A stretch of DNA of 64,000 nt. It comes from Flectobacillus sp. BAB-3569. Its GTDB lineage: Bacteria; Bacteroidota; Bacteroidia; Cytophagales; Spirosomataceae. The stretch spans positions 1 through 64,000 of the forward strand of contig NZ_NJFZ01000003.1 in NCBI RefSeq assembly GCF_002270355.1, given 5' to 3'. How positions within the stretch are numbered: position 1 is the stretch's first letter; every line of letters begins with the position of its first letter. A program made the translations under genes and the position numbers. Positions 1 through 8,770 of the stretch are shown here, piece by piece. A model generated the notes under the pieces. That model saw only the letters and a program-made list of their open reading frames with translations, searched no databases and was not told the DNA's origin.

Positions 1-51
1 TTGATTAATGCTGAGGAGAAGAAGAGGAAAAATAAGGGTATAGTAGTAAGA

Positions 52-299
52 AAGGCACAAAGTGGCAAAGGTACAAAGGCACAAAGGCACAAAGTGGCAA
101 AGGCACAAAGTGGCAAAGGCACAAAGGTACAAAGTGGCAAAGGCATAAAGACACAAAGTGGCAAAGGCATAAAGGCACAAAGTGGCAAAGGTACAAAAGC
201 ACAAAGTGGCAAAGATACAATGGCACAAAGTGGCAAAGGTACAAAAGCATAAAGTGGCAAAGGTACAAAGGCACAAAGTGGCAAAGGTACAAAGGTATA
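52..299. repeat. 24-bp tandem repeat array
   Basis: About ten imperfect head-to-tail copies of a 24-bp unit built from GCACAAAGTGGCAAAGG followed by TACAAAG or a close variant. Because the period is a multiple of three, both strands stay open and give meaningless 8-residue repeat proteins. The same words recur inverted just downstream (306-360) and as a hairpin at 15024-15090, so this is a local expansion of a dispersed intergenic element. Confidence 0.9.
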
Positions 300-305
300 G
301 ACTAA

Positions 306-352
306 CAAAGGCACAAAGGGAGTAATTTATACATTTTCCCTTTGTGCCTTTG
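306..352 (-). terminator. Inverted repeat downstream of the GH78 gene
   Basis: Two perfect 16-bp arms (306-321 and 337-352) separated by 15 nt, made of the same CAAAGGCACAAAG words as the adjacent tandem array. It lies 37 bp beyond the stop of the minus-strand GH78 gene and could end its transcript. It has no long T-run, so the terminator role is inference. Confidence 0.5.
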
Positions 353-388
353 CTACTTTGTGCCTTATCCCTACTTCTAACTAACCCC

Positions 389-2560
389 TCATTTCCTATT
401 CTTCCCCACAAAAACTATTTTACCTCCATTTTTTACCTCAAAATTGAGGTAATGCTCATTGCCTGGGACTAGGTCTAGCCATGGTAGGGCGTTGATATAT
501 TTGTCATTGGCAAAAATAACGGTTCCATTGCAGGTAATTTCTGAGTATATATCGGCTAATATGGGAACTGAAATAACTCCTTGCATGCCTGTGGGTACCT
601 CTGCGCTTAAGGTAAACTGCTGAGGAGTATTTTGAATATTGACTTTTATCAAACCCGCTGGACAGGGTACTTGGGCTTTAATCGAAGTCAATAGACCTAT
701 TTGCGGCTGAATTTTATAAGTCTTAAATCCATTTGCCAAAGGGCTAATACCTGCCACATATTGTGAAAGAAGAGTCGCTGGTCCGCCAGTCCAACCATGA
801 TTGTAGGTTCCTCCACCATAGGTAGCGCTATTGAGCTCCCAACCTTCCCATAGGGTTGAAATCGGACTATTTACCATAGACTTGTACCGCGTTTTCATAC
901 GAGCAATGGCTTTTTTGTCTTCTCCAATCAGAAACAAGGCTTCCAGAATATATTTCTCCATATACGGACTAGCATGTAACTCCTGACTTAAAAATAGGCT
1001 TATCGAGCCATATTGTTCAGGGCTACTCAATCCTGCTACAACAGCCAAGCCATTACCTCTGTCGTCGGTAATACCTTTGTAGTTGGGACTTCTGTAAAAG
1101 TTACCTCGCCAGTAGGTTTCATTAAATGCATCTTTGAGTTCTTGCATCTGGTAAGAATAGGCAGCTACATCTTCCTCTAAACCAAGTAAATGTGCCATTT
1201 TGCATAGTCCTTTCATGGCCAAATAGTACCAAGCATTGTCCAATAGCACCACATCTACATTTTGTCCCCAGTCATGCCACATCCACCCTCCAGCGCGGTG
1301 TTTTACCAAGTGATTTTCATCTATTTCCCAAAGAGAAAGATATTTTTTGATGGCAGGATATACTTCGGCTATCAGCGCCGAGTCGCCCGTATAGCGATAA
1401 TAGTTCCAGAAACCATATTCTCCAATACTTGCTAACATTTGAGCAGGTAGTTCGCGATCCCAATTACCCGCAGGAATTGGCGAAAAGAGCGATCCATCAG
1501 GTTTTTGCCAAGCTACTAATTCTCGTATGGCTTTTTGTAAAGATTGATGCCCCGCTTGATTCCAGTAGTAAAACATTTCACCTTCATTAATAACCACATC
1601 ACCCCACCACTGCGCTCGCTCACGGTCAGGGCAGTCAGAGATAACATCACGTACATTCAGGTTGAGTGTGGTCAGTGCTTTTTCTTTTAGTTTATTCAAA
1701 AAAACATCATTGCAAGTAAAATCTCCTTGGATTTCATAGTTGTAACGAGTCGCTCGGTACTGAACCGCTAAAATTTTAATACCTTTTGGAAAAAAATATT
1801 TAACAATATGTCCGTTGAAATAGGCGGGACTTTCAAATTCTTGAACGCCATTTTTGGTCATATATTCAGTACGAATATTGGGTTCGCTACCGCCATAATA
1901 GTTGTCGGTACGAATATCTATCTTTTGTCCAGCTTTTGCTTCAATTTTAAAATAGGGCGTAATGGCTAAATTTTGTGGTAACTGTAACGCCAAGGTATCG
2001 CCAACACTGACAAGTGGGAGTGGAGGAGTATTGGTATAGTTTTGTAAATTACTAAAGTGCCATTGAGGAATAGGTCGTTCTATCAGTTGATTCCATGGCG
2101 CATCACCTGCGGCTCCTGACTCAGTAGCTGATTCCCAACGTGAGTCATCAAACTTGGGTTCAAACCAACCTTCAATATCGTTTTGGGCATTGAAATGGAT
2201 ATTAGATTCCGCTAGACGATAATTGGGAAAAGGCGCTTGTGTTTCGCCAAAGGCAGGATGAACTTTACAAAGCCAAGAAGCATTGCTAACCCAATTGTTT
2301 CCGCTTGGCGTAGGCAAATCAAAAAGGAGCCCTGCTTGTCCAGAACTGTTATGACTGAATCCTTTTTTACCAAAATACCAAACCAAAATAGCGACAGTAT
2401 TTTCTCCAACTTTCAAATATGGGGCTAAATCAACATTGTCATAATAGGTATCTTGAGGATTAGGACCACGTTTGAGTCCGCCTTCACGCACAACCAATTG
2501 TCCATTGACCCACAACCAATATTTGGAATCCACGGCGATTTTGGTCATGGCGGTTGCCAT
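389..2560 (-). CDS. Alpha-L-rhamnosidase-like glycoside hydrolase (GH78 family), main body of a frameshifted gene
   Basis: Six-hairpin glycosidase related to bacterial alpha-L-rhamnosidases, expected to remove terminal rhamnose from plant or microbial glycans in the periplasm or outside the cell. The N-terminal beta domain has the family pattern KIAVDSKYWLWVNG. The catalytic (alpha/alpha)6 barrel carries SDCPDRERAQWWGD near residue 305 and NHGWTGGPATLLSQY near the end. The first ATG of this frame (2560) is internal to the domain and has no signal peptide. The missing start, with signal peptide and the first beta strand, is in another frame at 2568-2723, so the real gene spans 389-2723 with a one-base shift in an A7 run. 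GH78 assignment is good; the exact sugar is not provable from sequence. Confidence 0.85.
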   Translation of the reverse strand: MATAMTKIAVDSKYWLWVNGQLVVREGGLKRGPNPQDTYYDNVDLAPYLKVGENTVAILVWYFGKKGFSHNSSGQAGLLFDLPTPSGNNWVSNASWLCKVHPAFGETQAPFPNYRLAESNIHFNAQNDIEGWFEPKFDDSRWESATESGAAGDAPWNQLIERPIPQWHFSNLQNYTNTPPLPLVSVGDTLALQLPQNLAITPYFKIEAKAGQKIDIRTDNYYGGSEPNIRTEYMTKNGVQEFESPAYFNGHIVKYFFPKGIKILAVQYRATRYNYEIQGDFTCNDVFLNKLKEKALTTLNLNVRDVISDCPDRERAQWWGDVVINEGEMFYYWNQAGHQSLQKAIRELVAWQKPDGSLFSPIPAGNWDRELPAQMLASIGEYGFWNYYRYTGDSALIAEVYPAIKKYLSLWEIDENHLVKHRAGGWMWHDWGQNVDVVLLDNAWYYLAMKGLCKMAHLLGLEEDVAAYSYQMQELKDAFNETYWRGNFYRSPNYKGITDDRGNGLAVVAGLSSPEQYGSISLFLSQELHASPYMEKYILEALFLIGEDKKAIARMKTRYKSMVNSPISTLWEGWELNSATYGGGTYNHGWTGGPATLLSQYVAGISPLANGFKTYKIQPQIGLLTSIKAQVPCPAGLIKVNIQNTPQQFTLSAEVPTGMQGVISVPILADIYSEITCNGTVIFANDKYINALPWLDLVPGNEHYLNFEVKNGGKIVFVGKNRK

Positions 2561-2567
2561 GGCTTTT

Positions 2568-2723
2568 TTAGTGTGATTTTTTTCTAAAACAAATCCATTG
2601 ATTTGCTTTGGTTGGTTCAGTCACACTAATCCATCGAGCTTCACGATGAAACTGAGAATACGATGAAAATGAGTAAATTATGGCAGCAAGAAAACAAAGA
2701 CTTTTGTATAATATTGACCTCAT
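2568..2723 (-). pseudogene. 5' fragment of the GH78 gene (signal peptide), separated by a frameshift
   Basis: A 51-codon frame begins MRSILYKSLCFLAAIIYSFS, a plausible signal peptide, and continues into REARWISVTEPTKANQW-ICFRKK, the expected N-terminus of a rhamnosidase-type enzyme. It then hits a stop. The following frame resumes as HTKKAMATAMTKIAVDS, so the two halves join if one base is added to or removed from the A7 run (T7 on the plus strand, 2577-2583). This could be a real lesion, a slippage site, or a homopolymer sequencing error. Confidence 0.8.
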
Positions 2724-2844
2724 GCTATAGTGGGGAATAAACATTCGATAAATATAAATAAATCTTTGGATAGATTGGATTTTGAAATACAGATTTCACC
2801 TAGTCTAGCCCTCTTAATTTGCCAAATCATGGCCTATTCAATCG

Positions 2845-4467
2845 TTACATCTTTATAATTTTATGTTCTATCGTTTGTTGATCTACCTGAAGTTTGAGAA
2901 TGTAAACTCCTGCTGGCCAATTACTACTATCCACAAATGTTATGGCATTAGCGATACTTCCTTGAGAAATGGGATTTCCAAGCATGTTGAAAACTTGATA
3001 TGAATAGATTTTTTGAGCAGAAAAATCTGACAATGCTATTTTTAATTGGTCATTGATAGGATTGGGAAAAGCCAGAGATATTCCTTCAAATAATGGTATT
3101 TGTGCTTTTAAATAAGCAATATTAAAATTAGGAATGCCATAACCAATCGTATTGTTTGGTGCGCTATAGTCACTGGCTGATTCTTTCAATAATTGGATGA
3201 TTTCCTGCGCTTTTTTATTGGGTAAAGCTTGCCACAAACCTGCTACCATACCACAAAGGATAGGGGAGGAAAATGACGTTCCACTCGATACTGTGGCATT
3301 TCCAGCGGTGTTTAAGACGGCAACACTTTGTCCCATTGCCGATAAATCTGGTTTGATTCTTCCATCGGCACTTGGTCCGCGCGAGCTAAATGAGGCAACA
3401 TTACGTGTGCTTGAAACGGCTCCAACCGCAATAATCGAGTCGGCATCGGCTGGGGTCGAGATATACTTCCACGCATCTGCGCCTTCATTACCTGCGCTAA
3501 TGGTACAAATAATGCCTCTTTGCGCTGCCCATTTGGCTGCTCTTGCCGCAATCGTGGTTTTACCATTCATATCCTGATAGGTATGGCTGGTATTGGAATC
3601 TTCAAACACTGTGTATCCTAATGAAGAATTAATTAAATCTACGCCTAGGCTATCTGCACGCTCAGCAGCGATAAGCCAGTTGACTTCTTCTAAAATAGAC
3701 TCACTTTCATCGTCTTCAGTTCTGAATAGCGCATAAGAGGCTTCTGGTGCTGTGCCAATTATTCTGCCTGTTTGCAAGGAAGCCATACAAGAAAGCACAT
3801 TGGTACCATGAGAGTGATAGTCATACACAAACGTATTATTTTCAACAAAATCGTATGTTTGAACCACCCTACTATTGTTGAATAAATGGCTAAAGGCAGG
3901 AATGGTATTTGTACCAGTAAAACCCGCATCAAATACAGCAATGAGCATATTTTGTCCTTGAAAACCTTTATTGTGCATGACATCGACACCAAGCATAAGG
4001 TTTTGAGTTTCGGATAGGCCGTAACCTGTCGGGGCTGGGCTATCCTCCATCGCAAATTTGGATACCCTTCGGGCGGCTGATAGAATACTGGCATAGTTTC
4101 GTAGAGGTTCTTTGCCTTCTAAACCTTTTACAAAACTCAATGCTAACACCTTAGAAAGCTGTTCTGACGTTGCCTCTATGACTACGCCATTCATCCAACG
4201 AGAAGTGTACCAGACCTTTGCCCCAGTTTGTTTGATTTGATTGATATAGGTAAGATTTACAGGTAAATCTTGTGTGGTGATAGCAATGTTTTGTTTTGTT
4301 CGCCGAGCAATTGCTCTTGCCGACAAAAATTGATTAGGCTGAGATATTTGATAGGTTGAATTACTTTTATCCTTTAGTAAAACCAGATATTTAAGGGCTC
4401 CTTGTCCATAACTTGAAAGGCTAATTACAAGGAAAAAGAGCAATAAAAAATGTTTATTCTTTGCCAT
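2845..4467 (-). CDS. Secreted subtilisin-like serine protease (S8) with type IX sorting domain
   Basis: Begins with a signal peptide ending near SSYGQ. It has a propeptide-like region and then the S8 catalytic domain: Asp in VFDAGF (about residue 180), His in HSHGTN (about 219) and Ser in GTSFSSP (about 397). The last 75 residues match a T9SS type A C-terminal sorting domain (FPNPINDQL start, PAGVYILKL, final basic KIIKM), so the enzyme is probably exported by the type IX system and anchored or released at the surface. The start overlaps the upstream lipoprotein gene by 14 bp, indicating one operon with translational coupling. Substrate unknown. Confidence 0.93.
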   Translation of the reverse strand: MAKNKHFLLLFFLVISLSSYGQGALKYLVLLKDKSNSTYQISQPNQFLSARAIARRTKQNIAITTQDLPVNLTYINQIKQTGAKVWYTSRWMNGVVIEATSEQLSKVLALSFVKGLEGKEPLRNYASILSAARRVSKFAMEDSPAPTGYGLSETQNLMLGVDVMHNKGFQGQNMLIAVFDAGFTGTNTIPAFSHLFNNSRVVQTYDFVENNTFVYDYHSHGTNVLSCMASLQTGRIIGTAPEASYALFRTEDDESESILEEVNWLIAAERADSLGVDLINSSLGYTVFEDSNTSHTYQDMNGKTTIAARAAKWAAQRGIICTISAGNEGADAWKYISTPADADSIIAVGAVSSTRNVASFSSRGPSADGRIKPDLSAMGQSVAVLNTAGNATVSSGTSFSSPILCGMVAGLWQALPNKKAQEIIQLLKESASDYSAPNNTIGYGIPNFNIAYLKAQIPLFEGISLAFPNPINDQLKIALSDFSAQKIYSYQVFNMLGNPISQGSIANAITFVDSSNWPAGVYILKLQVDQQTIEHKIIKM

Positions 4468-5182
4468 AATCTATCAATTCATAAGTGATAATTGTGCCGT
4501 AATTGATTTGTCCTTTGCCCAAACAGTTGCCCTCGTAGCAATAAGAAACATTCGATTCTTTTGAGAAAACAATACCAAAATTAGGTGCAAAAAAGACTTG
4601 TTTCTTTTGTAAACTCAAGGCACTCGAATCTTTAAATAGCTCCACTTCTACCAGATTTGACATCGTTTTATGAGAGTAGGTCATTGGAGGTAAAAAACGA
4701 GTAATCTGAGCTTGCTGTGCTTTTGTTGGGTTATATAATTGAAAGTTCCACCGAGTACCAACTTCAATAGGATTGACCAAAATACATTGGGTTTGGTTGC
4801 TTTGAATTTCTATAATTTTGCCGCTCTGTAAAACTACCAATTTCCTGCCAGTTTCAATCCAATTTGTATTTTCTTGATTTTTACGAAAAATAGCAACTAA
4901 AACCCCTTCATCGTTAGGAGAGTCGATGACAATATGTTTTTCGAAAAAAAGAGATTCTGTCGCTTTTTGATTGAGCGTGTAAGATATTTGGTGAACTGAA
5001 AAAACGCAAAACTGCCCTTTTTCTTGCATGAGGTAGTCTTTTGTGGATAAAATGCTAGGTTGTAGTTCTGTCGAATCCAATGAAGAACAGGCATAAAACA
5101 GCGTGGTCAGAAAGAAACAGAAACCACGAACCCAATAACTATCTGATAGCTTTGGGTATTTGATAGGGTAGATTTTTTGCAT
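4454..5182 (-). CDS. Hypothetical lipoprotein, coupled to the S8 protease
   Basis: 242 residues, no family recognised. A hydrophobic N-terminal segment ends in a lipobox-like LFYACSS with Cys at residue 32, so it is probably a lipidated envelope protein; the N-region before the hydrophobic core is rather long. The rest is predicted beta-rich with no catalytic motif visible. Its 3' end overlaps the S8 protease start by 14 bp, and a strong terminator (5188-5218) separates it from the M61 gene upstream, so it and the protease form a two-gene operon. It may be an inhibitor, chaperone or surface partner of the protease; that is inference from position only. Confidence 0.75.
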   Translation of the reverse strand: MQKIYPIKYPKLSDSYWVRGFCFFLTTLFYACSSLDSTELQPSILSTKDYLMQEKGQFCVFSVHQISYTLNQKATESLFFEKHIVIDSPNDEGVLVAIFRKNQENTNWIETGRKLVVLQSGKIIEIQSNQTQCILVNPIEVGTRWNFQLYNPTKAQQAQITRFLPPMTYSHKTMSNLVEVELFKDSSALSLQKKQVFFAPNFGIVFSKESNVSYCYEGNCLGKGQINYGTIITYELIDYGKE

Positions 5183-5187
5183 AAAAA

Positions 5188-5218
5188 AAGTCTAGCATTG
5201 TTTGAAAATGCTAGACTT
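5188..5218 (-). terminator. Rho-independent terminator after the M61 peptidase gene
   Basis: Perfect 12-bp stem (5188-5199 with 5207-5218, AAGTCTAGCATT and its complement) with a 7-nt loop, followed on the minus strand by a run of seven T. Located 34 bp after the M61 stop and just upstream of the lipoprotein start. Confidence 0.9.
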
Positions 5219-5251
5219 GAAAATAGCTAATTAAATAGCAAAAGTCAATGA

Positions 5252-7123
5252 TTATTTACTAGCTGGCGACAACCATGCTTTCAACAAAGTAACTTGAGCC
5301 TCGCTAGGGGAAGCTACTGGTTTAAGCAAGTTTTTCTCAATAATTTCAGGAATAAATAATGGCGCTGAGAGTTTTACTTCTACTTTTTTGTCACCTTCTT
5401 TACGCATTACAACCATATTGATAGTATCATTTTCTTTAGCGTTTTGCATAAAGTCGGTACGGGTATTACGGAAATTCGCCAAATCCAAAGCTTTACCATT
5501 CAAGGATACAAACTCATCACCAGCTTTTAATCCTAACTTTTTACCAAAAGCATCAATGCCTTCATCGTCAAGGATATAAATCGCTTTTGATTCTTGATTT
5601 AGCCCTAAGCTATATACCGATACACCAATCGACTTCTCACGCACTTTCGCTTCTTTTTGGAATTCAATTCCCACACTTTGGAAGGTTTCTTCTAAAGGTA
5701 AAGGTTGATTGCCTTCCACATATTTAGCAAAGAATTGTCTCAATTCAGGGAATTTAGTAATCTCCGTAATTTTGTCAAACAACTCAGGGTCTTTGAATGA
5801 TTTTTCTTTACCATAATATTTTGACAAATCACGCATCAAATTTTGTGTTCCGTAAGCTCCTTTTGAAAGCTGACGAAGTTTAATATCCAAGCACAACCCA
5901 ATCAAAGCACCTTTTTCGTACACGTTTGGATATTGATCTTTGTATTTTTCCAACACATCAGCGCTCATTACGGTAAATGGTACTTTTTCATCGTAACGAT
6001 CATACATACTGTTGATTTTGTTACGAACCATATTTAAGTATTGACCCAATGGAATCAAATCATACATCACTTGCATGTGACCCGCCGCATATTCGGTCAT
6101 ACCTTCGTACATCCACAAATGTTTTGACATTTTTGGCTTGTTGAAGTCAAAGTCTCCAATTTCTTCAGAGTGAATGCTTAGAGGAGTTACAATATGAAAA
6201 AACTCATGGGCACAAACATCCTTAACTGTTTGAGATAATTCTTCAGCAGAAGCCTCTGGCAAATAGTAGAAAGACGAATACGAATGTTCGAGTGCGCCAT
6301 AGCTACCATTTTTCAAATTGTCTGACAAAATAATCAAGAACGCATATTTTTTGATAGGCAAAGTGCCACCTAGATATTCTTTTTGTGCTTCCAACAAAGT
6401 TTTTACATTGGCTGCAATCTCAGCAGAATTTGCTTTTTTATTAGGAGAATATACCGAAATCAAGATATCTGCACCACCTACTTTCAACACAGTAGTATCG
6501 GGTTTTGAATACATGATTGGTGCATCCACCAAGTCATTGTAGTTGCCCACCGAAAACAAGTCACTGCTTGCATCGCTTTTGCTAGCAATCATCGACGTAG
6601 CTCCGTAGAAACCTTTTGGCTTTGAGAAGTTAACGTTGTAGGTTACATTTTTCAAATTATCGAAATAGCCAAAGAATCCGTGTGTGTTAACAGCAAACAA
6701 TGTATCCTTTTCGATATCTGTTCCAGCAGGTTCAAATACATATTCGCCACTGATTTCGGGAGAATCCCAAGTGTCATCCACTAAATAAGTGATTTTGTAA
6801 AGACTTTTAGCTTTAGCAATCTTGTAGCTGTTTTTATCAAGCTTTTCCACTTTGAGGGCTTTGCCAGCAGCATCAAAAGCTTTGAAATCGGTAATATAGC
6901 GACCAAAGTCATAGTTGGCATAAGTCCCAGGGACAATCTTTGGGAGGTTATACGTGATTTCGTCCTTATTGATTTTAGGTGCAATTAATGATACTTCTAG
7001 TTTATCATTTTTGACAGTAGTCAAGTCAACAAAGAATTGATACGAAGCATTTTGGGTAACTTTTTGCGCAAAAGACCCAACACACAGAACGAGTGCGCAG
7101 AGCGTCAAAATAGTTTTTTTCAT
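5252..7123 (-). CDS. M61 family (glycyl aminopeptidase-like) metallopeptidase with PDZ domain
   Basis: Periplasmic zinc peptidase. The signal peptide (MKKTILTLCALVLCVGSFAQ) fixes the start at 7123; the frame is open 11 codons further upstream, but that extension precedes the signal sequence. The M61 N-terminal beta domain is followed by the zinc motif HEFFH (about residue 305) and the downstream glutamate in EGMTEYAAGH, then a PDZ domain near residues 490-570 that probably binds protein C-termini. It is a monocistronic unit with its own terminator. Members of this family in Bacteroidetes are conserved but poorly characterised. Confidence 0.9.
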   Translation of the reverse strand: MKKTILTLCALVLCVGSFAQKVTQNASYQFFVDLTTVKNDKLEVSLIAPKINKDEITYNLPKIVPGTYANYDFGRYITDFKAFDAAGKALKVEKLDKNSYKIAKAKSLYKITYLVDDTWDSPEISGEYVFEPAGTDIEKDTLFAVNTHGFFGYFDNLKNVTYNVNFSKPKGFYGATSMIASKSDASSDLFSVGNYNDLVDAPIMYSKPDTTVLKVGGADILISVYSPNKKANSAEIAANVKTLLEAQKEYLGGTLPIKKYAFLIILSDNLKNGSYGALEHSYSSFYYLPEASAEELSQTVKDVCAHEFFHIVTPLSIHSEEIGDFDFNKPKMSKHLWMYEGMTEYAAGHMQVMYDLIPLGQYLNMVRNKINSMYDRYDEKVPFTVMSADVLEKYKDQYPNVYEKGALIGLCLDIKLRQLSKGAYGTQNLMRDLSKYYGKEKSFKDPELFDKITEITKFPELRQFFAKYVEGNQPLPLEETFQSVGIEFQKEAKVREKSIGVSVYSLGLNQESKAIYILDDEGIDAFGKKLGLKAGDEFVSLNGKALDLANFRNTRTDFMQNAKENDTINMVVMRKEGDKKVEVKLSAPLFIPEIIEKNLLKPVASPSEAQVTLLKAWLSPASK

Positions 7124-7236
7124 TGAATAAAAAATTAAAGTTCTTGAAGCGAACAAAGGCTCAATTTGTTCCTACAACGGAATTTGTATGTGCATGTTGT
7201 ATGGACACAGAAAGTATTAGCTAAGGGCGCTTTGCT

Positions 7237-7244
7237 CAAATATA
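7237..7244 (-). promoter_or_regulatory. Candidate -7 box (TATATTTG) for the M61 gene
   Basis: Reads TATATTTG on the minus strand, matching the Bacteroidetes TAnnTTTG -7 element, about 115 bp before the M61 start. No clear TTG element lies 19-21 bp upstream, so this is weak. Confidence 0.35.
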
Positions 7245-7368
7245 CAAGATTCTGGGCGTTTATTACTTTTCGGGCACGATAGATTGTGTCAAAACGTCAT
7301 ATCTTGTGATGAGTGGAGGAGGATTTTCTGAGGAAGTCCTCAAGTATTAAGTTTTTACTACATAAAAA

Positions 7369-7407
7369 AACTGCGCTAGTGTTTAAATTCAAAACACTAG
7401 CGCAGTT
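7369..7407 (-). terminator. Rho-independent terminator after yceI
   Basis: 16-bp perfect stem (7369-7384 with 7392-7407) with a 7-nt loop, followed on the minus strand by seven T. Lies 26 bp after the YceI-family stop. Confidence 0.92.
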
Positions 7408-7432
7408 GATATTTTTAGAAAATCTGAATCAA

Positions 7433-7999
7433 TTAGTTTTGAACAAATTCTCCGTTTGCTTTCAATTCGATTTCGTCGCTAACTACTGCTGAAGGAGTTT
7501 TGCCACCAACTCCAAAGTCAGAACGTTTGATATTACCTACTACTTTGAAACCAGCTAATTTTTTCTTCTGACGGTTTTCGCCGATACCATTCAATGTAAC
7601 ATCAAAAGTTACTGGTTTTGTTACGCCGTGCATTGTCAAATCACCTGTTACTTTCAAAGCTTTACCGCTTCCTTTTTGTACTGAGTTACTTTTGAAAGTA
7701 ATACTAGGGTAATTTGCTGTATCGAAGAAGCCATCACCTTTTAAGTGACCATCTCTCATGTCGTTATCTGTATTGATGGTGTTTACATCGATAGTAAATT
7801 CAAATACTGCATCTGAGAAATCTTCTTTTGAAGAAGTAATAGAAGCATCAAATTTCTTGAATGAGCCATCCACATCAGAAAGCATCATGTGAACAACGCT
7901 AAATCCGATTTTAGAGTGCGCTTTGTCTACAGACCATTTTTGTGCAAATGTGCTTAACGATGCAACTAAAAGGAGAGAGAGAATAGTGATTTTTTTCAT
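7433..7999 (-). CDS. YceI family periplasmic lipid-binding protein
   Basis: 188 residues with a signal peptide (MKKITILSLLLVASLSTFAQ). It has the YceI lipocalin-like fold signature: WSVDKAHSKIGFSVVHM at the mature N-terminus, SSKEDFSDAVFEFTID and the GDLTMHGVTKPVTFDV segment. YceI proteins bind isoprenoid-type lipids in the periplasm, but the ligand here is unknown. It is monocistronic, with a terminator behind it and about 770 bp of non-coding DNA before it. Confidence 0.93.
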   Translation of the reverse strand: MKKITILSLLLVASLSTFAQKWSVDKAHSKIGFSVVHMMLSDVDGSFKKFDASITSSKEDFSDAVFEFTIDVNTINTDNDMRDGHLKGDGFFDTANYPSITFKSNSVQKGSGKALKVTGDLTMHGVTKPVTFDVTLNGIGENRQKKKLAGFKVVGNIKRSDFGVGGKTPSAVVSDEIELKANGEFVQN

Positions 8000-8770
8000 G
8001 GTAATGAAAGTTTTTGGGGTTAAAAATAGATAAAGTATAAAAAGAAAATAATTAGTACTAAAAAGCTTGCTTGTTAGCCAATATCAATGAACTGACTCAA
8101 TTGTCCTCAACTTAAAAAAATATATTTAAGGGTTTCTAAAATTTAGCTATAAGCCTAAAATAAAGGTATATACGGTGGTATTTTTCTCATACTTGACAAA
8201 TAGGCTTAATAGATTATAGCGTATGGTGATTAACGAACGCTTTACTACCCTTGAAAATTTTAAGAGATACAAATTCTAAATGAAATGAAGCTAAAAATCT
8301 GCTAAAAATTGTGATTAATAATTCTATAAATGAATCTTGAGAGTGAAACAGAATGGTATTAATGGGGTTTAGAGGAAATTCTTTATATAATTTGAAGTCT
8401 TGTAATTAAACGTTATTAACTAAAAGTACTTCAATCGTTTGGTTGATGAAAATGATATAGTAAAGAAAAGGCTCGTCTCGAATAGGACGAGCCTTTCTAG
8501 ATTATTATCCAAAAAACACAATTATATAGATTGTGTGCCCTAGATAAGAGGATCAGAAAACTCGTAGTTTATCTTTCCTGGGGTTATATCGTTGCTTGAA
8601 GCTATGGCTTCAAGAATACAATCGAAGTTCATTTGCTCAAAGGTGAAAGAATCTGAAAATAGTCCAAAATGCTTTTGCCTTTAATTGATTCTTTTCCAGA
8701 GAACAATGTTGGAATTAAATCGGTTGCAAATTTACTAATAAAGAATAATATTACCGAATTATACTCAAAA
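8000..8770. other. Large non-coding spacer with one terminator and possible gene remnants
   Basis: AT-rich. The left part (8000-8460) should hold the yceI promoter but no good TTG-N19-TAnnTTTG match was found. A terminator-like hairpin lies at 8467-8496. Between 8540 and 8770 the minus strand has two short overlapping frames: one reads FATDLIPTLFSGKESIKG in codon-like fashion, the other is a 30-codon frame at 8540-8632 (MNFDCILEAIASSNDITPGK). They could be a frameshifted remnant of a gene; no family recognised. Confidence 0.4.
8467..8496. terminator. Terminator-like hairpin
   Basis: 11-bp perfect stem (AAAGGCTCGTC at 8467-8477 with 8486-8496) and an 8-nt loop, T-rich on both sides. It may end transcription from the outer-membrane protein gene 270 bp upstream on the minus strand. 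Confidence 0.6.

Noticed and set aside
1-292. Open frames on both strands of the 24-bp repeat array
   Set aside because: The repeat length is a multiple of three, so frames stay open by chance; the products are pure 8-residue repeats with no start signal.
52-299. CRISPR array
   Set aside because: The 24-bp units are contiguous tandem copies without unique spacers, and there is no cas gene.
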